Below are positions 46,001-55,377 of a stretch of DNA of 64,000 bases, piece by piece (the stretch's first letter is position 1; the number at the start of each line of letters is the position of its first letter). The position numbers and the translations under genes were made by a program. The DNA comes from Paenibacillus antarcticus (GTDB taxonomy: Bacteria; Bacillota; Bacilli; Paenibacillales; Paenibacillaceae), in the NCBI RefSeq assembly GCF_001637225.1, contig NZ_LVJI01000024.1, forward strand, positions 124,001 to 188,000. The letters are read 5' to 3'. Below the pieces are notes generated by a model, which was given only the letters and a program-made list of their open reading frames with translations, was not told the origin of the DNA and did not search any database.

Positions 46001-46189
46001 CGTTTCTATGAATCTTCTGGTGGACGCGAGACGGTATCTCTAAGTTGGCCTTATGCACTTACGAATGCTTATGTATCGAATGCTCTTGAGGAGCAATTTG
46101 AAGAACTGGAAATGCTCGAGGGAACGATTGAACTTCAATTTTCCCCATATGAAATTAAAACAGTGAGACTAATCCCAAACATATCATAA
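43049..46189 (+). CDS. GH38 alpha-mannosidase (long form)
   Basis: The ATG lies one base after the GH3 stop, with AAGGAGGT upstream. The 1046-residue protein has an N-terminal beta domain (to about 230), the GH38 catalytic domain with zinc ligands His245/Asp247 in SHIDIAWLWP, nucleophile Asp357 in WLPDTFGY and a further metal-site region GHGDGGGG. The mid helical domain (about 515-600) has LILLNQFHDIIPGS, and a beta-rich C-terminus follows. It is like cytoplasmic bacterial and lysosomal/cytosolic GH38 enzymes that trim alpha-linked mannose from N-glycans or mannan with retention. No signal peptide. Confidence 0.95.
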   Translation: MERITRFIRELSERQWLEQSELSNWEITRATYKLPGEYEDRALYPEGNGLAHFPSVQGTTYFFRKVVELSEDWMNGDAGLLFESGGEGLLRINGLSRQGLDRNHTYVTLKPILQQTEHTIRTLELEIELYDPIPEPVDPLNQQAVIQPPIRSVRSLLVLPNRPVQSLMHTVTVIRASAVLLAEQDFRTYRLIQALYEAMDVFVAMDEKEIREGNTIISLEEKLKKRVNEIGGNAEGIQHMVGQSHIDIAWLWPVRETVRKTSRTFSTIDALMSEYPDFKYAQSQPLLFSFLKENDPELYERVKARIAEGRWELVGGMWVEPDLNIPSGESLMRQMLYGQRFYKEEFGMTSDIEWLPDTFGYCASLPQILKHGGVNYFMTTKLGWNDTNVFPYDLFQWVGIDGTPMLSYLNHGVNENTMPKDIHDHWQSYRQKDKHDEQMLLYGHGDGGGGVTREMLEYIERGELMVGQPEVRYSTAADFFGAITEQDPKLPQWRGDLYLELHRGTYTTHGRNKRSNRKAEILYREGELWNALAAPLLTQAEEREVQGILHEGWKLILLNQFHDIIPGSAITEAYETSEKEYTQIFEKGNSGLQYGLNKLVANITTEGTGTPYLIFNSLGWERDTVVESEITSDQACAAFYNHEGKRLDTDRIRGENGDNDKLSVRVSDIPAFGYKIVWLRDEEMIVSAEDATDRPNMLGDQWETAFYSVRFNANGEMVSLFDKKAQREIVKAGELANRFHFYHDRPTLWDAWDIDERYEEQRAGEAVLLEKKLIMSGSTQDILRFRWQLHQSEITQDIVFYHHDSRIDFKTHVRWNESHKLLKVGFPVDIVTDKATYEIPFGALERPTHRNTSWEQAQYEVCGHRFADVSERGYGVSLLNDCKYGYDVQGSTLRLSLLRAPKWPDITADLGEHEFTYSLYPHAGDWRTAHTVRKAAELNHAMPVVVSEQRKGTLPSCLSFIPFKSQEVVLDTIKPAEDGNGIILRFYESSGGRETVSLSWPYALTNAYVSNALEEQFEELEMLEGTIELQFSPYEIKTVRLIPNIS

Positions 46190-46199
46190 AGGAGTGACC

Positions 46200-47522
46200 A
46201 TGATGGAACAATTCAGACTTCCAACGATCATAATGCCGAAGTTTCCACTTCCTCAGGCTATTCAAGAAGTATTAAACGAGGCAGAGGAGAAGCTAGCTCA
46301 TCGTCCTAAATTGCTACAGCTGTTCAAGAACTGTTTCCCTAATACGCTTGAGACGACGACTAAACTCATGGATGACGGCACAACGTTCGTGATTACAGGA
46401 GATATCCCAGCTTCATGGCTGCGTGACTCTGTGGAGCAGGTTATGCACTACATTCCATTTGCGAAGAATGATGCTGATCTTCAGCGTATTATTGGTGGAT
46501 TAATTAAGCGTCATATTCAATATATTCATATCGATCCGTATGCGAATGCATTTAATGAAACAGCAAATGATTGGCATTGGAGCACAGCCGATATCACGGA
46601 CATGTCCCCATGGGTGTGGGAACGTAAATTCGAGATCGATTCTCTATGTTTCTCTATGCGTCTAGCACATGCTTATTGGAAAGAAACAGGATTGACTGAT
46701 ATATTTGATGCCGGATTTAAGGCAGCTATGGTTAAGATCTTTAACTTGTTTAAAACAGAGCAACGCCATTTCGAATTGTCACCTTACCGGTTTACACGTA
46801 ATAACGGTATTCCAGAAGACTCGCTACGTAACGACGGAATGGGTATGCCTGTCAACTATACGGGCATGGTATGGTCTGGGTTCCGCTCAAGTGATGATGC
46901 TTGTGACTTCCACTACAATATTCCAGGGAATATGTTCGCTGTTGTTGCATTGCGTCAAATGCAAGAAATTATGGAATGGGTATTCCGTGACATCGAGTTT
47001 CTGGACGAGCTAAAGGCGCTAGAAGCGGATATTGATCATGGGATCCAGTTGTATGGTATTTACCGTCATCCGACATTCGGACCGATTTATGCCTACGAAA
47101 CTGATGGTTTCGGCAACTACTGTTTGATGGACGATGCGGGTACACCGGGTCTTATGTCTATTCCTTATTTGGGCTATGTAACGGCAGACGATGAAATCTA
47201 TCAGAATACGAGACGTTTTGCCTTGAGTAAAGAGAATCCATTTTACTTTGAAGGTTCAGCAGCTAAAGGTATTGGCAGTCCGCATACTCCGAAAGGGTAC
47301 ATCTGGCATATGGCCTTGTCTATGCAAGGATTGACGGCTTCAACGAAGGAAGAGAAGCTAGAAATGATTGCAATGCTAGAAGCGACAGATGCAGATACAG
47401 GATTTATGCACGAAGGGTTCCATGTCGATGATCCTAGTATTTTCACTAGAAAATGGTTTGCTTGGTCTAATAGTTTGTTCTCACAGCTTGTCTACAAAGC
47501 GATGAAGGAGGACCTTCTATGA
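46200..47522 (+). CDS. GH125 exo-alpha-1,6-mannosidase
   Basis: ATG 46200 follows AAAGGAG; GTG 46194 overlaps that site. The 440-residue protein is an (alpha/alpha)6 barrel with motifs typical of the family: GDIPASWLRDSVEQVMHYIP, FNETANDWHW, GMVWSGFRSSDDACDFHYN (likely catalytic Asp region) and GFMHEGFHVDDP (likely Glu region). Characterised GH125 enzymes from Streptococcus and Clostridium are inverting, metal-independent exo-alpha-1,6-mannosidases that act on N-glycan cores. Here it works beside two GH38 enzymes. No signal peptide. Its stop overlaps the next start (ATGA). Confidence 0.94.
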   Translation: MMEQFRLPTIIMPKFPLPQAIQEVLNEAEEKLAHRPKLLQLFKNCFPNTLETTTKLMDDGTTFVITGDIPASWLRDSVEQVMHYIPFAKNDADLQRIIGGLIKRHIQYIHIDPYANAFNETANDWHWSTADITDMSPWVWERKFEIDSLCFSMRLAHAYWKETGLTDIFDAGFKAAMVKIFNLFKTEQRHFELSPYRFTRNNGIPEDSLRNDGMGMPVNYTGMVWSGFRSSDDACDFHYNIPGNMFAVVALRQMQEIMEWVFRDIEFLDELKALEADIDHGIQLYGIYRHPTFGPIYAYETDGFGNYCLMDDAGTPGLMSIPYLGYVTADDEIYQNTRRFALSKENPFYFEGSAAKGIGSPHTPKGYIWHMALSMQGLTASTKEEKLEMIAMLEATDADTGFMHEGFHVDDPSIFTRKWFAWSNSLFSQLVYKAMKEDLL

Positions 47523-50500
47523 GCAAACCGATAGTCATATTTTACGATTCAGAGTTTCCAATCTCTGGTTCAATATCTGTGCAGGCTATCGAGTCGATGA
47601 GTCGTTTCGGCACGATTGTGGATGCGGATCAGCTTGCAGAAGCACTTCGGGGAACCGAAGGTGGTTGTTTCATCAACCTGCACGCCCCATATTTTCCGAA
47701 ATTGGCATGGTCAGACATCCTTGATTATTTGAAAAGAGGCGGCGGGCTGATCAGCATCGGGGGTGCGCCATTCAAACATCCGGTTCGTAGAGAAAGTGGA
47801 CAATGGCATGTAGAAGCTGAACAGACTTCTTATCATCAGCAGCTGTATATTCATGAGGCTCTACGCGTTGAGTGCTCAAACATTCAATCGCTAGTTGCAT
47901 CGGATGACATTCCTCTGCTTAAGGGGCAAGAGTCCCTGTTCACACCGAGTACGGATACATGGAACCTTGTACCACATACGACGAAGACGAGTGATCTACC
48001 GCATCAAATGGGTTCCTCAGGTCCGATGAGTACACGGATTTATCCTATACTGAAGGGACTTATAATGGATGGCCGAGAAATGGCTGCTCCAGTGGTACTT
48101 TGGGAGAATACGCTCGGTTTGTTTGGAGGTTCGCGTTGGTTGTTCGTAAATACACCAATTACTGCTTCTTTCGGGGAACAAGAGGGTCTATCCGCGCTAC
48201 ACACATGGGCTGAGTTCTGCGCTAAGGGCGTCACAGAAATGTGGATTAAACCAACTTACGGGTCCTATGAGGCAGGTGAGCGAGCGATGCTCACGCTTCA
48301 GATTCAACAACTAGAACGGGTAATACCATCTTCCCAGAAGGAAGAACCGTGGAAGTTTACAATTACGGTAGTTCATGAAGAAGATGCATCCCTACGTTGG
48401 TCTCACAGCTTGGAGATGAAGGCTAATGCGGAATTGAACATCATTCGCATTCCTGTTCCTTTGGAAATCAGAAGCGGTCTGTACCAGATTGAATGCCAAG
48501 CAGAAGCCAGTGACGGTGAAGTTCGTATACTGCGTCAAGGTTTCTGGGGACACGCTCCTGAGATGCTTGCAGCAGGAGAACCGATAACGGCTGGAAGAGA
48601 TTATTTCATAAAGGATGGTCGTCCACTACCGGTAGTAGGGATGACTTATATGACAAGTGATGTAGCTAGGAAATTTCTGTTCCTACCAAATGTTGCGGTC
48701 TGGAATCGTGATATGGCTCAGATGCGTAAGGCAGGGATTAACTGGATTCGTACGGGTATCTGGACGGCCTATCGTAATATGATGCAAGATGATGGTCATG
48801 TCTCTGAAGATGTACTACGCGCGATTGATGCATTTATCATGACAGCGAAGAAGCACGATCTTCAAGTGACCTTTACATTCTTCTCTTTCACTCCGGAAAC
48901 GTGGGGTGGGGTGAATCCTTACCTAGATCCACAAAGTGTGGAAGCCCAGAAACGATTCATTCGTTCTATCGTATCTCGTCATAAAGAGACTTCGAATATA
49001 GACTGGGATCTGATTAATGAACCGTCGATGTTTGATCCTGTGCGTATTTTCTCAGATGGTCCTAGTTCATGTCATGACCGCTTTGAAAGCCAAGCTTTCG
49101 TAGAATGGCTCCAAGACAGACATGGCGTGATTGAAGTGCTTCAGGAACGCTGGAACATGACGCCAGATGAACTACCGAGCTTTGCTTCAGCAGAACTTCC
49201 AGAATCAAAAGAGATTAACTTCGATGTGCAGGATATGCACAATGCGAAGAGGGGCACACGCTGGCTTGATTACTGTTTGTTTTCTATGGATATGCATAAC
49301 CGCTGGGTGAAACAGTTATCCGATACCATTAAGGAACAATGTCCTGGACATATGGTGACGGTTGGTCAGGATGAAGGATTAGGTGCGCAACGTCCTTCGC
49401 CTTTCTTTTACGAAGAAGCAGTAGATTATACCACGGTGCATTCATGGTGGTTTAATGACTATCTGATGTGGGATGGCATCTTTGCCAAGACCCCGAATAA
49501 GCCAAACCTTATTCAGGAGACTGGTGTCATGTACGTCGAAACGCCAGATGGACGGGCTAAACGTTCGGAGCATGAGCTACGTAGTCTACTGGAACGTAAA
49601 TACGCTTACGCTTTTGGGACTGCGGGTGCTGGAGCAGTGCACTGGATATGGAATACGAATTTCTATATGGATAATGCAAATGAGTCCCACATCGGGGCAC
49701 TAAGAGCAGATGGAACTGAGAAGCCAGAGGCGAACATATCTTATGATTTCGGCCAGTTTATAGAAAGTATTCGTGATGTGTTTGGTGATCGGAAGTTAGA
49801 AGAGATAGCAGCAGTGTTCCCTTATTCTAACGATTTCTCAAATCGTAAGTTGGCCTTTGCTGCTACAACACAGCTTACCCGTATTCTTGCATATGATCTA
49901 AAAATGCCTTTCCGAGGTGCTTCCGAATATCACTTGGATGACTTGGAAAAGAATCCAGTGAAACTTATTATGCTACCGAGCGCTCATAACTTCGATGATG
50001 CAGCGATGGAACAGTTGATTCGTATTGTTGAACAGACCGGCGCGGTGTTACTTGCCACGGGCCCTCTTAACATAGATGCATACTGGCGCCCATCAGAACG
50101 CCTAAGTGATATCCTTGGCAAGCACGAGCAACGAAATGTGCGCCGCGAAGAAGTGCTGGACCTGCAAGGCGAAGCACTGCCTGTCTCATTCGGTCACCGT
50201 CGGATTGCTGAGGTGACAAAGGAAGCACCTGTTCACGGTTCACAAGATAACGCTGTGGGAGATTCTGTTGTGAACATTCCACTGGGTAAAGGTCGACTTA
50301 TTTGGAGTCCGCTACCTGTTGAACTTAGCGAACGTAACGAGACAACAACGGCGTTGTACCGCTACGCGATAAACGCTGCTGGTGTAGAACGTGAGCTTGA
50401 ATGGATTAGTGGTGGTAAGTTGGCTGGTGTCTACGGGCGCAAGTTGAGCTTCGCTACGGGTGCGCTCTTCACTTTCGTATCGGAGTACGCATTGGATGCG

Positions 50501-50644
50501 AAGATCGAGGTGAAGGACCCTGCAACGGGTAGAACCTACGCGTTTGTACTAGAACAAGAACGTTCTGTGCTGTTCGCAACGAATGAAGCCGGAGATCTGC
50601 TCGGTGTATATCGTCCTCAGGAAGTTGAGATCAACGTAAATTAA
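47519..50644 (+). CDS. Large clan GH-A glycoside hydrolase, possible beta-mannosidase
   Basis: The 1041-residue cytoplasmic protein starts with an alpha/beta region (about 1-200, resembling class I amidotransferase/ThuA-like folds, HAPYFPKLAWSDILDYLKRGGGL), then a beta domain. A central TIM barrel (about 360-760) has acid/base Glu501 in WDLINEPS and nucleophile Glu667 in LIQETGV, followed by another alpha/beta domain like the GH42 trimerisation domain and a short beta end. Catalytic signatures fit GH5/GH42-type enzymes, but I cannot name the family. Between GH125 and GH38 genes, cleavage of the core Man-beta-1,4-GlcNAc link is an attractive inference; beta-galactosidase is the alternative. 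Confidence 0.75.
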   Translation: MSKPIVIFYDSEFPISGSISVQAIESMSRFGTIVDADQLAEALRGTEGGCFINLHAPYFPKLAWSDILDYLKRGGGLISIGGAPFKHPVRRESGQWHVEAEQTSYHQQLYIHEALRVECSNIQSLVASDDIPLLKGQESLFTPSTDTWNLVPHTTKTSDLPHQMGSSGPMSTRIYPILKGLIMDGREMAAPVVLWENTLGLFGGSRWLFVNTPITASFGEQEGLSALHTWAEFCAKGVTEMWIKPTYGSYEAGERAMLTLQIQQLERVIPSSQKEEPWKFTITVVHEEDASLRWSHSLEMKANAELNIIRIPVPLEIRSGLYQIECQAEASDGEVRILRQGFWGHAPEMLAAGEPITAGRDYFIKDGRPLPVVGMTYMTSDVARKFLFLPNVAVWNRDMAQMRKAGINWIRTGIWTAYRNMMQDDGHVSEDVLRAIDAFIMTAKKHDLQVTFTFFSFTPETWGGVNPYLDPQSVEAQKRFIRSIVSRHKETSNIDWDLINEPSMFDPVRIFSDGPSSCHDRFESQAFVEWLQDRHGVIEVLQERWNMTPDELPSFASAELPESKEINFDVQDMHNAKRGTRWLDYCLFSMDMHNRWVKQLSDTIKEQCPGHMVTVGQDEGLGAQRPSPFFYEEAVDYTTVHSWWFNDYLMWDGIFAKTPNKPNLIQETGVMYVETPDGRAKRSEHELRSLLERKYAYAFGTAGAGAVHWIWNTNFYMDNANESHIGALRADGTEKPEANISYDFGQFIESIRDVFGDRKLEEIAAVFPYSNDFSNRKLAFAATTQLTRILAYDLKMPFRGASEYHLDDLEKNPVKLIMLPSAHNFDDAAMEQLIRIVEQTGAVLLATGPLNIDAYWRPSERLSDILGKHEQRNVRREEVLDLQGEALPVSFGHRRIAEVTKEAPVHGSQDNAVGDSVVNIPLGKGRLIWSPLPVELSERNETTTALYRYAINAAGVERELEWISGGKLAGVYGRKLSFATGALFTFVSEYALDAKIEVKDPATGRTYAFVLEQERSVLFATNEAGDLLGVYRPQEVEINVN

Positions 50645-50654
50645 TAATCTCTGT

Positions 50655-50684
50655 TTCTACGTTAAACATTCGTTTAACGTAGAA
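50655..50684. repeat. 13-base perfect inverted repeat before the second GH38 gene
   Basis: Arms TTCTACGTTAAAC (50655-50667) and GTTTAACGTAGAA (50672-50684) with loop ATTC lie 11 bases after the previous stop and about 15 bases before the Shine-Dalgarno site. There is no T-tract, so it may be an RNA hairpin protecting the message or an operator. Confidence 0.65.
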
Positions 50685-50711
50685 CGTATTTCATAATAGG
50701 AGGTTTTCATA

Positions 50712-53453
50712 ATGGAAGCATCAAGTAAACGTCAGACTGCTCACATCATTTCACATACACACTGGGACCGGGAATGGTATCTACCTTATGAGAAGCACCA
50801 TGTGCGCCTTGTACAATTGGTTGATGCATTACTCGACAAGTTAGATTCAGGTACCGAATTCAAAAGTTTCTTTCTCGATGGACAAACGATTATTTTGGAA
50901 GATTACCTACAGGTTCGCCCTGAGAATCTGGAGCGTCTACAGAAATATATTACAGAAGGACGTCTTCTGATTGGACCGTGGTACATCCTACAAGACGCTT
51001 TCCTGACAAGTGGTGAAGCGAACGTGCGCAACATGCAGATCGGTCATCAGGATTCGAAGCGATACGGGGAGCCAGCCAAGATCGGTTATTTCCCTGACAC
51101 CTTCGGACTTGTTGGTCAGACGCCGCAGTTAATGCAACAATCGGGGATCACGAACGCCTTTTTCGGACGAGGTGTGAAACCAACGGGATTCAATAATACC
51201 GTATCCGATGGTGGTTACGAATCCTCGTTCTCTGAGCTTGTGTGGGAAGGTCCAGATGGATCTAAAGTGCTTGGAATTCTGTTTGCCAACTGGTATTCCA
51301 ACGGAAACGAAGTGCCTGTGGATGAAGCTGAAGCAAAATTATTCTGGGAGCGTAAGCTTTCTGATGTGGAGAAGTTCGCATCTACAAGTGAGCTACTGTT
51401 CATGAATGGTTGCGATCATCAACCTGTTCAACTCGATTTGCCGGAAGCGATCGAAACGGCTAAGAAGCTGTATCCGGATATCGACTTTGTTCATTCGAAC
51501 TTCCCAGATTATCTTAAGGCAGTTGAGGGATCGATGGATCGTAGCAACTTATCGTCTGTAAAGGGTGAGCTACGTAGCCAGCGCACAGACGGATGGGGAA
51601 CGCTAGTAAACACGGCATCTGCTCGCGTCTATTTGAAACAGATGAATCAAGAAGGACAGGTTATGCTAGAGAAGTTAGCTGAACCGCTTGCTTCGTTCGC
51701 TCAGGTACTGGGCAAAGAATATCCGCACCATCTGTTCACCTACGCTTGGAAGACGTTGATGCAGAATCACCCACATGACAGCATTTGTGGTTGTAGCGTA
51801 GATGAAGTACATCGTGAAATGGTTACTCGTTTTGATAAAAGCCGCCATGTAACGGAAACCATTGTTGACGATAGCAAGCTTGCTATTGCATCTGCTGTGA
51901 ATACTTCTGGGTTCGCTAAATACGGTGAAGACGTTCTTCCTTTTGTAGTCATGAACATGACGGGTTGGAGCCGCACCGGTACGGTGAGCATCGTACTTGA
52001 CGCAGCGCGTCTGTACTTAAGAGATGGTTACTCTTTGGAAGAGACATCCCGCCGTATGAAGGAACTCGATTTGAGTGGTCGTGTACTTGTAGACGAACAA
52101 GGGAATGTCTTGGCATGCACAATGGAGGATTTGGGTCTTCAGTTTGGCTACGACTTGCCAGATGACATGTTCCGCCAGCCGTATATGTGTCGCCGAGTAA
52201 AACTCACATTCCAGTCAGCAGAAGTTCCGGCATTGGGTCTTCGCTCATACGCTTGGATCCGTCGTACTGACGCATTGCCATTAGCGGTTGATTCCTTGCT
52301 TCAGGGAGACCGTGTAATGGAGAATGAGTCACTTAAGATAGAGATCGAAGATGATGGTTCATTCACATTGATTGACAAAAACAATGGCAAGACGTATAGA
52401 GATCTTGGTGTGTATGAGAACACTGGTGATATCGGTAACGAGTACATGTACATGCAGCCAGTGAACGAACAGGCTTTGACGACAAAAGGTCTTAAGGCGA
52501 ACATTTCCATCTTGGAAGATACATCTTACCGAGCTTCTGTGGAAATGAAGCATGACTGGGAAATTCCAGCTTCGGCAGATGAATTACTTGACGAAGAGCA
52601 GCGGGCACTGGTGTACTATCCAGAGCGTAAAGCACAGCGCAGCAGTCGCACTGTCATTCTGAAGCTTCGCACCGTAATTAGCTTAGAGCGTGGCGGTAAA
52701 GGCGTGCATATCGAAACAACGATAGACAACCCTGCTAAGGATCATAGAGTTCGTGCGTTGTTCCCAACAGATATTAACAACACCGTGCATCATGTGGATT
52801 CCATGTTCGAGATTCCTGAGCGTGATATCGAGCCAGCTGCCGAGTGGTCTAATCCGAGTAACACACAACATCAGCAGGCATTTGTGGATATGAGTGATGA
52901 TAACGCGGGTCTTACGGTCGCTAACTTTGGATTGAACGAATATGAAGTACTTCGGGACGGTCGTAACACGATTGCAATTACAGTGCTACGCAGTGTGGGC
53001 GAACTTGGAGACTGGGGCTTGTTCCCTACACCGGAAGCGCAATGTCTCGGGGAACACATCGTACGTATGGAGCTTATCCCACACAACGGTAATGGTATGA
53101 CTTCAGGTGCTTATGCAGAGGCATATCAGTTCCAGATTCCTTGGACCGTGTGTCAGACGGATGTTCATGATGGGGTGATTTCTCCAGTGTATACACCATT
53201 TGAATGGGAGAACAAAGAACTTGCATTCTCCTCACTTAAAATGAACCAGGAGACTGGAGATATACTTCTTCGCTGGTATAACATGAGTCAGCAGAAGACA
53301 GACCTGAGCTTTAATTCGTCTATTCCGCAACAGCATTTCTATAAGACAACGATATTGGAAGAGGAGAGTCAGCCTATTTCCAGCAAGGAAGTTGGAGCTT
53401 TGTCCTTAGAGATCGGTCCATGTGAAATTGTTACGGTGGGTATTCGACGTTAG
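50712..53453 (+). CDS. GH38 alpha-mannosidase (short form, mngB-like)
   Basis: AATAGGAGGT precedes the ATG. The 913-residue protein has zinc ligands His17/Asp19 in HTHWDREWY, nucleophile Asp129 in YFPDTFG, LFMNGCDHQPVQ, and HPHDSICGCSVDEVH in the mid domain. This is the MngB/YbgG-like GH38 branch, including 2-O-mannosylglycerate hydrolases and alpha-1,3-mannosidases of streptococcal N-glycan operons. It differs clearly from the long GH38 at 43049, so the two probably cut different alpha-mannosyl links. No signal peptide. It is the last gene of the operon. Confidence 0.94.
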   Translation: MEASSKRQTAHIISHTHWDREWYLPYEKHHVRLVQLVDALLDKLDSGTEFKSFFLDGQTIILEDYLQVRPENLERLQKYITEGRLLIGPWYILQDAFLTSGEANVRNMQIGHQDSKRYGEPAKIGYFPDTFGLVGQTPQLMQQSGITNAFFGRGVKPTGFNNTVSDGGYESSFSELVWEGPDGSKVLGILFANWYSNGNEVPVDEAEAKLFWERKLSDVEKFASTSELLFMNGCDHQPVQLDLPEAIETAKKLYPDIDFVHSNFPDYLKAVEGSMDRSNLSSVKGELRSQRTDGWGTLVNTASARVYLKQMNQEGQVMLEKLAEPLASFAQVLGKEYPHHLFTYAWKTLMQNHPHDSICGCSVDEVHREMVTRFDKSRHVTETIVDDSKLAIASAVNTSGFAKYGEDVLPFVVMNMTGWSRTGTVSIVLDAARLYLRDGYSLEETSRRMKELDLSGRVLVDEQGNVLACTMEDLGLQFGYDLPDDMFRQPYMCRRVKLTFQSAEVPALGLRSYAWIRRTDALPLAVDSLLQGDRVMENESLKIEIEDDGSFTLIDKNNGKTYRDLGVYENTGDIGNEYMYMQPVNEQALTTKGLKANISILEDTSYRASVEMKHDWEIPASADELLDEEQRALVYYPERKAQRSSRTVILKLRTVISLERGGKGVHIETTIDNPAKDHRVRALFPTDINNTVHHVDSMFEIPERDIEPAAEWSNPSNTQHQQAFVDMSDDNAGLTVANFGLNEYEVLRDGRNTIAITVLRSVGELGDWGLFPTPEAQCLGEHIVRMELIPHNGNGMTSGAYAEAYQFQIPWTVCQTDVHDGVISPVYTPFEWENKELAFSSLKMNQETGDILLRWYNMSQQKTDLSFNSSIPQQHFYKTTILEEESQPISSKEVGALSLEIGPCEIVTVGIRR

Positions 53454-53480
53454 AACGAGGTTAACAGGATTTAAGAGAGA

Positions 53481-53533
53481 AGAAAAGGGGCTATTCCAAG
53501 TCATTGTAGATGACGAGGAGTAGCCCCTTTTCT
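53481..53533. terminator. Bidirectional terminator between convergent operons
   Basis: Perfect 13-base arms AGAAAAGGGGCTA (53481-53493) and TAGCCCCTTTTCT (53521-53533), with an inner GTCAT / ATGAC hairpin, separate the plus-strand GH38 gene from the minus-strand isomerase gene. Confidence 0.9.
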
Positions 53534-53581
53534 GTTTGAATTAAGATTCTATTGTGCGGATAATAATAGCATGTACTTACT

Positions 53582-54439
53582 TTATACTTCGTTCCAGATT
53601 CGGTTTACGTTATTAAAGGCAATCTGGGTTCCTTTGCGGCATTCTTCCATGCCTTCGTATTCAATAGACATGTAATTGTCATAACCGGATTGTTTCACGA
53701 TACGCAGAATTTCATATAAATTGAGGTCTCCTTGACCAGCTATTGCTCCGCGCAGGAATTCTCCTCCAGCACTCTTGAACCAACCCTCGCCTGGGTTATG
53801 ATAAGATGGACGGATGTAGAAGTCTTTAATATGCACCATGGATGCGTAATTAATATTATTCTTCACAGCGGCTATTGGATTTTCATCCACGCATACGAAG
53901 TTGCCGACATCAAGGGTCGTCTTGAAATTCGGACGGTCTACAGCATGAATGAGAGCCTGTACACGGTCGCTTGCTTGTACGTAATAACCGTGATTCTCTA
54001 CACTTGTCGTAATATCATATTGCTTAGCATGATCAGCAATACGCTGGCAAGCATGCGCGATGCGGGATAAATCTTCATTGAATCGAGCGATGGATGTATC
54101 TTGGCGTGATGCTACATCATGGCGCATTAATTTTGCTCCAAGGCGATGGACACGATCTACTTCGCTAATGACACGCTGAATCTCCGCCTCATAAGCTTCT
54201 TCGGAATCCGTGATGAAGTTTGCACCGATGGCATAATTGGAAATAGCGATGCCTACTTCTGCTGCTTTCTCACGAATTTGATCTTCCAATTCAGGATTAC
54301 TGTTGAAATCGAATCCAAACGGAACGATTTCGATATGTTGAGCGCCAATGTCGGCTACCCAAGCAATAACGTCGTGAATACTCATGTTATCTGCGGCCAT
54401 AGCTTGATACAAACTATAAGAACTAACTCCTAATTTCAT
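53582..54439 (-). CDS. Sugar phosphate isomerase/epimerase family (xylose isomerase-like TIM barrel)
   Basis: The 285-residue AP-endonuclease-2-like TIM barrel has the metal-site pattern of the family: HIEIVPFG, SVENHGYY, LDVGNFVC, VHIKDFY and MSIEYEG. These Glu, Asp and His residues bind a divalent metal. Members are epimerases, isomerases or keto-sugar enzymes with unpredictable substrate. It is last of a three-gene minus-strand operon, 33 bases after the next isomerase gene, with an AAAGGAGCAGT site. Confidence 0.88.
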   Translation of the reverse strand: MKLGVSSYSLYQAMAADNMSIHDVIAWVADIGAQHIEIVPFGFDFNSNPELEDQIREKAAEVGIAISNYAIGANFITDSEEAYEAEIQRVISEVDRVHRLGAKLMRHDVASRQDTSIARFNEDLSRIAHACQRIADHAKQYDITTSVENHGYYVQASDRVQALIHAVDRPNFKTTLDVGNFVCVDENPIAAVKNNINYASMVHIKDFYIRPSYHNPGEGWFKSAGGEFLRGAIAGQGDLNLYEILRIVKQSGYDNYMSIEYEGMEECRKGTQIAFNNVNRIWNEV

Positions 54440-54472
54440 GATGACTGCTCCTTTGTTAATATATTGTTGGGC

Positions 54473-55351
54473 TTAACCCCGATAAGCTTTGATGAAAGAG
54501 ACTGCTTTGCGGATATCTTCTTCAGGATTTGTTCCAACTTCCCGTTCAATTGTTAAGTAGCCGTTGTAACCAATTTCCTGAAGTGCTGCGAAGTAGGCAT
54601 TGAAATCAACTTTACCTTCGCCAAGTGGAACTTCTTCAAAAGCAGCACCGGATGCTGCCATTTCAGCGATTTTGGCATGATCCATTGCACCGTAACCAAG
54701 GTAACCATACACATCTCTAGGGTCGACAGGGCGTAGACGTGTGCCATCTTTGACATGTGTATGCACAAGGTAGTCCTTCAGCGTTTTGACGCCTTCAACT
54801 GGATCATCACCAGTGACCATAACCATATTGGCTGGATCGAAATTGACGGAGACCCCATTGGTATGCAACGTATCTAGAAAGCTTTTCAAATGAGCAGCTG
54901 GTTCAGGACCCGTCTCAATCGCGTAATAAGCATTCATGCTCTTCGCGTATATGCCAAGTTCATCACATGCACGTTGCATGGCGTCATATATACGACTGTT
55001 TTTGTCTTCTGGCACAATACCAATATGAGTCGTTACGATGTTACTACCGAGCTCTACAGCCAAATCAAGAATGCGTTTGGATTTCTCGACTTTCTCAGGA
55101 TTGACCTCAGCATCTTGGAAGCCATGACCGGCCAAATCTCCGCAAAGCGCTGAAATTTCAAGTCCGAGTCCTTCGATATAACTTCGAAGCTCGCTACGTT
55201 TTGTACCCGTTAGAGTAGCAGGATCCATTTCGCCAGATACGGCATAAATTTGTACGCCATCTGCACCCACTTCTTTTGCCTTCTTCAGACCCTCTAGAAC
55301 ACCTACTCCAAAGCTATCTACAATAACACCGATTTTGTTGTTTAATTTCAT
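54473..55351 (-). CDS. Sugar phosphate isomerase/epimerase family (xylose isomerase-like TIM barrel)
   Basis: The 292-residue TIM barrel has ADGVQIYAVSGE, TTHIGIVPED, YAIETGPE, VNFDPANMVM, VHTHVKDGTR, VPLGEGKVDF and YLTIEREVG, the typical metal and substrate pocket of IolE/epimerase-like proteins. It lies between an oxidoreductase and another isomerase gene, 26 bases after the former, with a GGAGGCTT site upstream. The trio suggests an oxidation/isomerisation route for a sugar released by the hydrolases. Confidence 0.88.
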   Translation of the reverse strand: MKLNNKIGVIVDSFGVGVLEGLKKAKEVGADGVQIYAVSGEMDPATLTGTKRSELRSYIEGLGLEISALCGDLAGHGFQDAEVNPEKVEKSKRILDLAVELGSNIVTTHIGIVPEDKNSRIYDAMQRACDELGIYAKSMNAYYAIETGPEPAAHLKSFLDTLHTNGVSVNFDPANMVMVTGDDPVEGVKTLKDYLVHTHVKDGTRLRPVDPRDVYGYLGYGAMDHAKIAEMAASGAAFEEVPLGEGKVDFNAYFAALQEIGYNGYLTIEREVGTNPEEDIRKAVSFIKAYRG

Positions 55352-55377
55352 CTCAATTAAGCCTCCTTCAGATTAGA

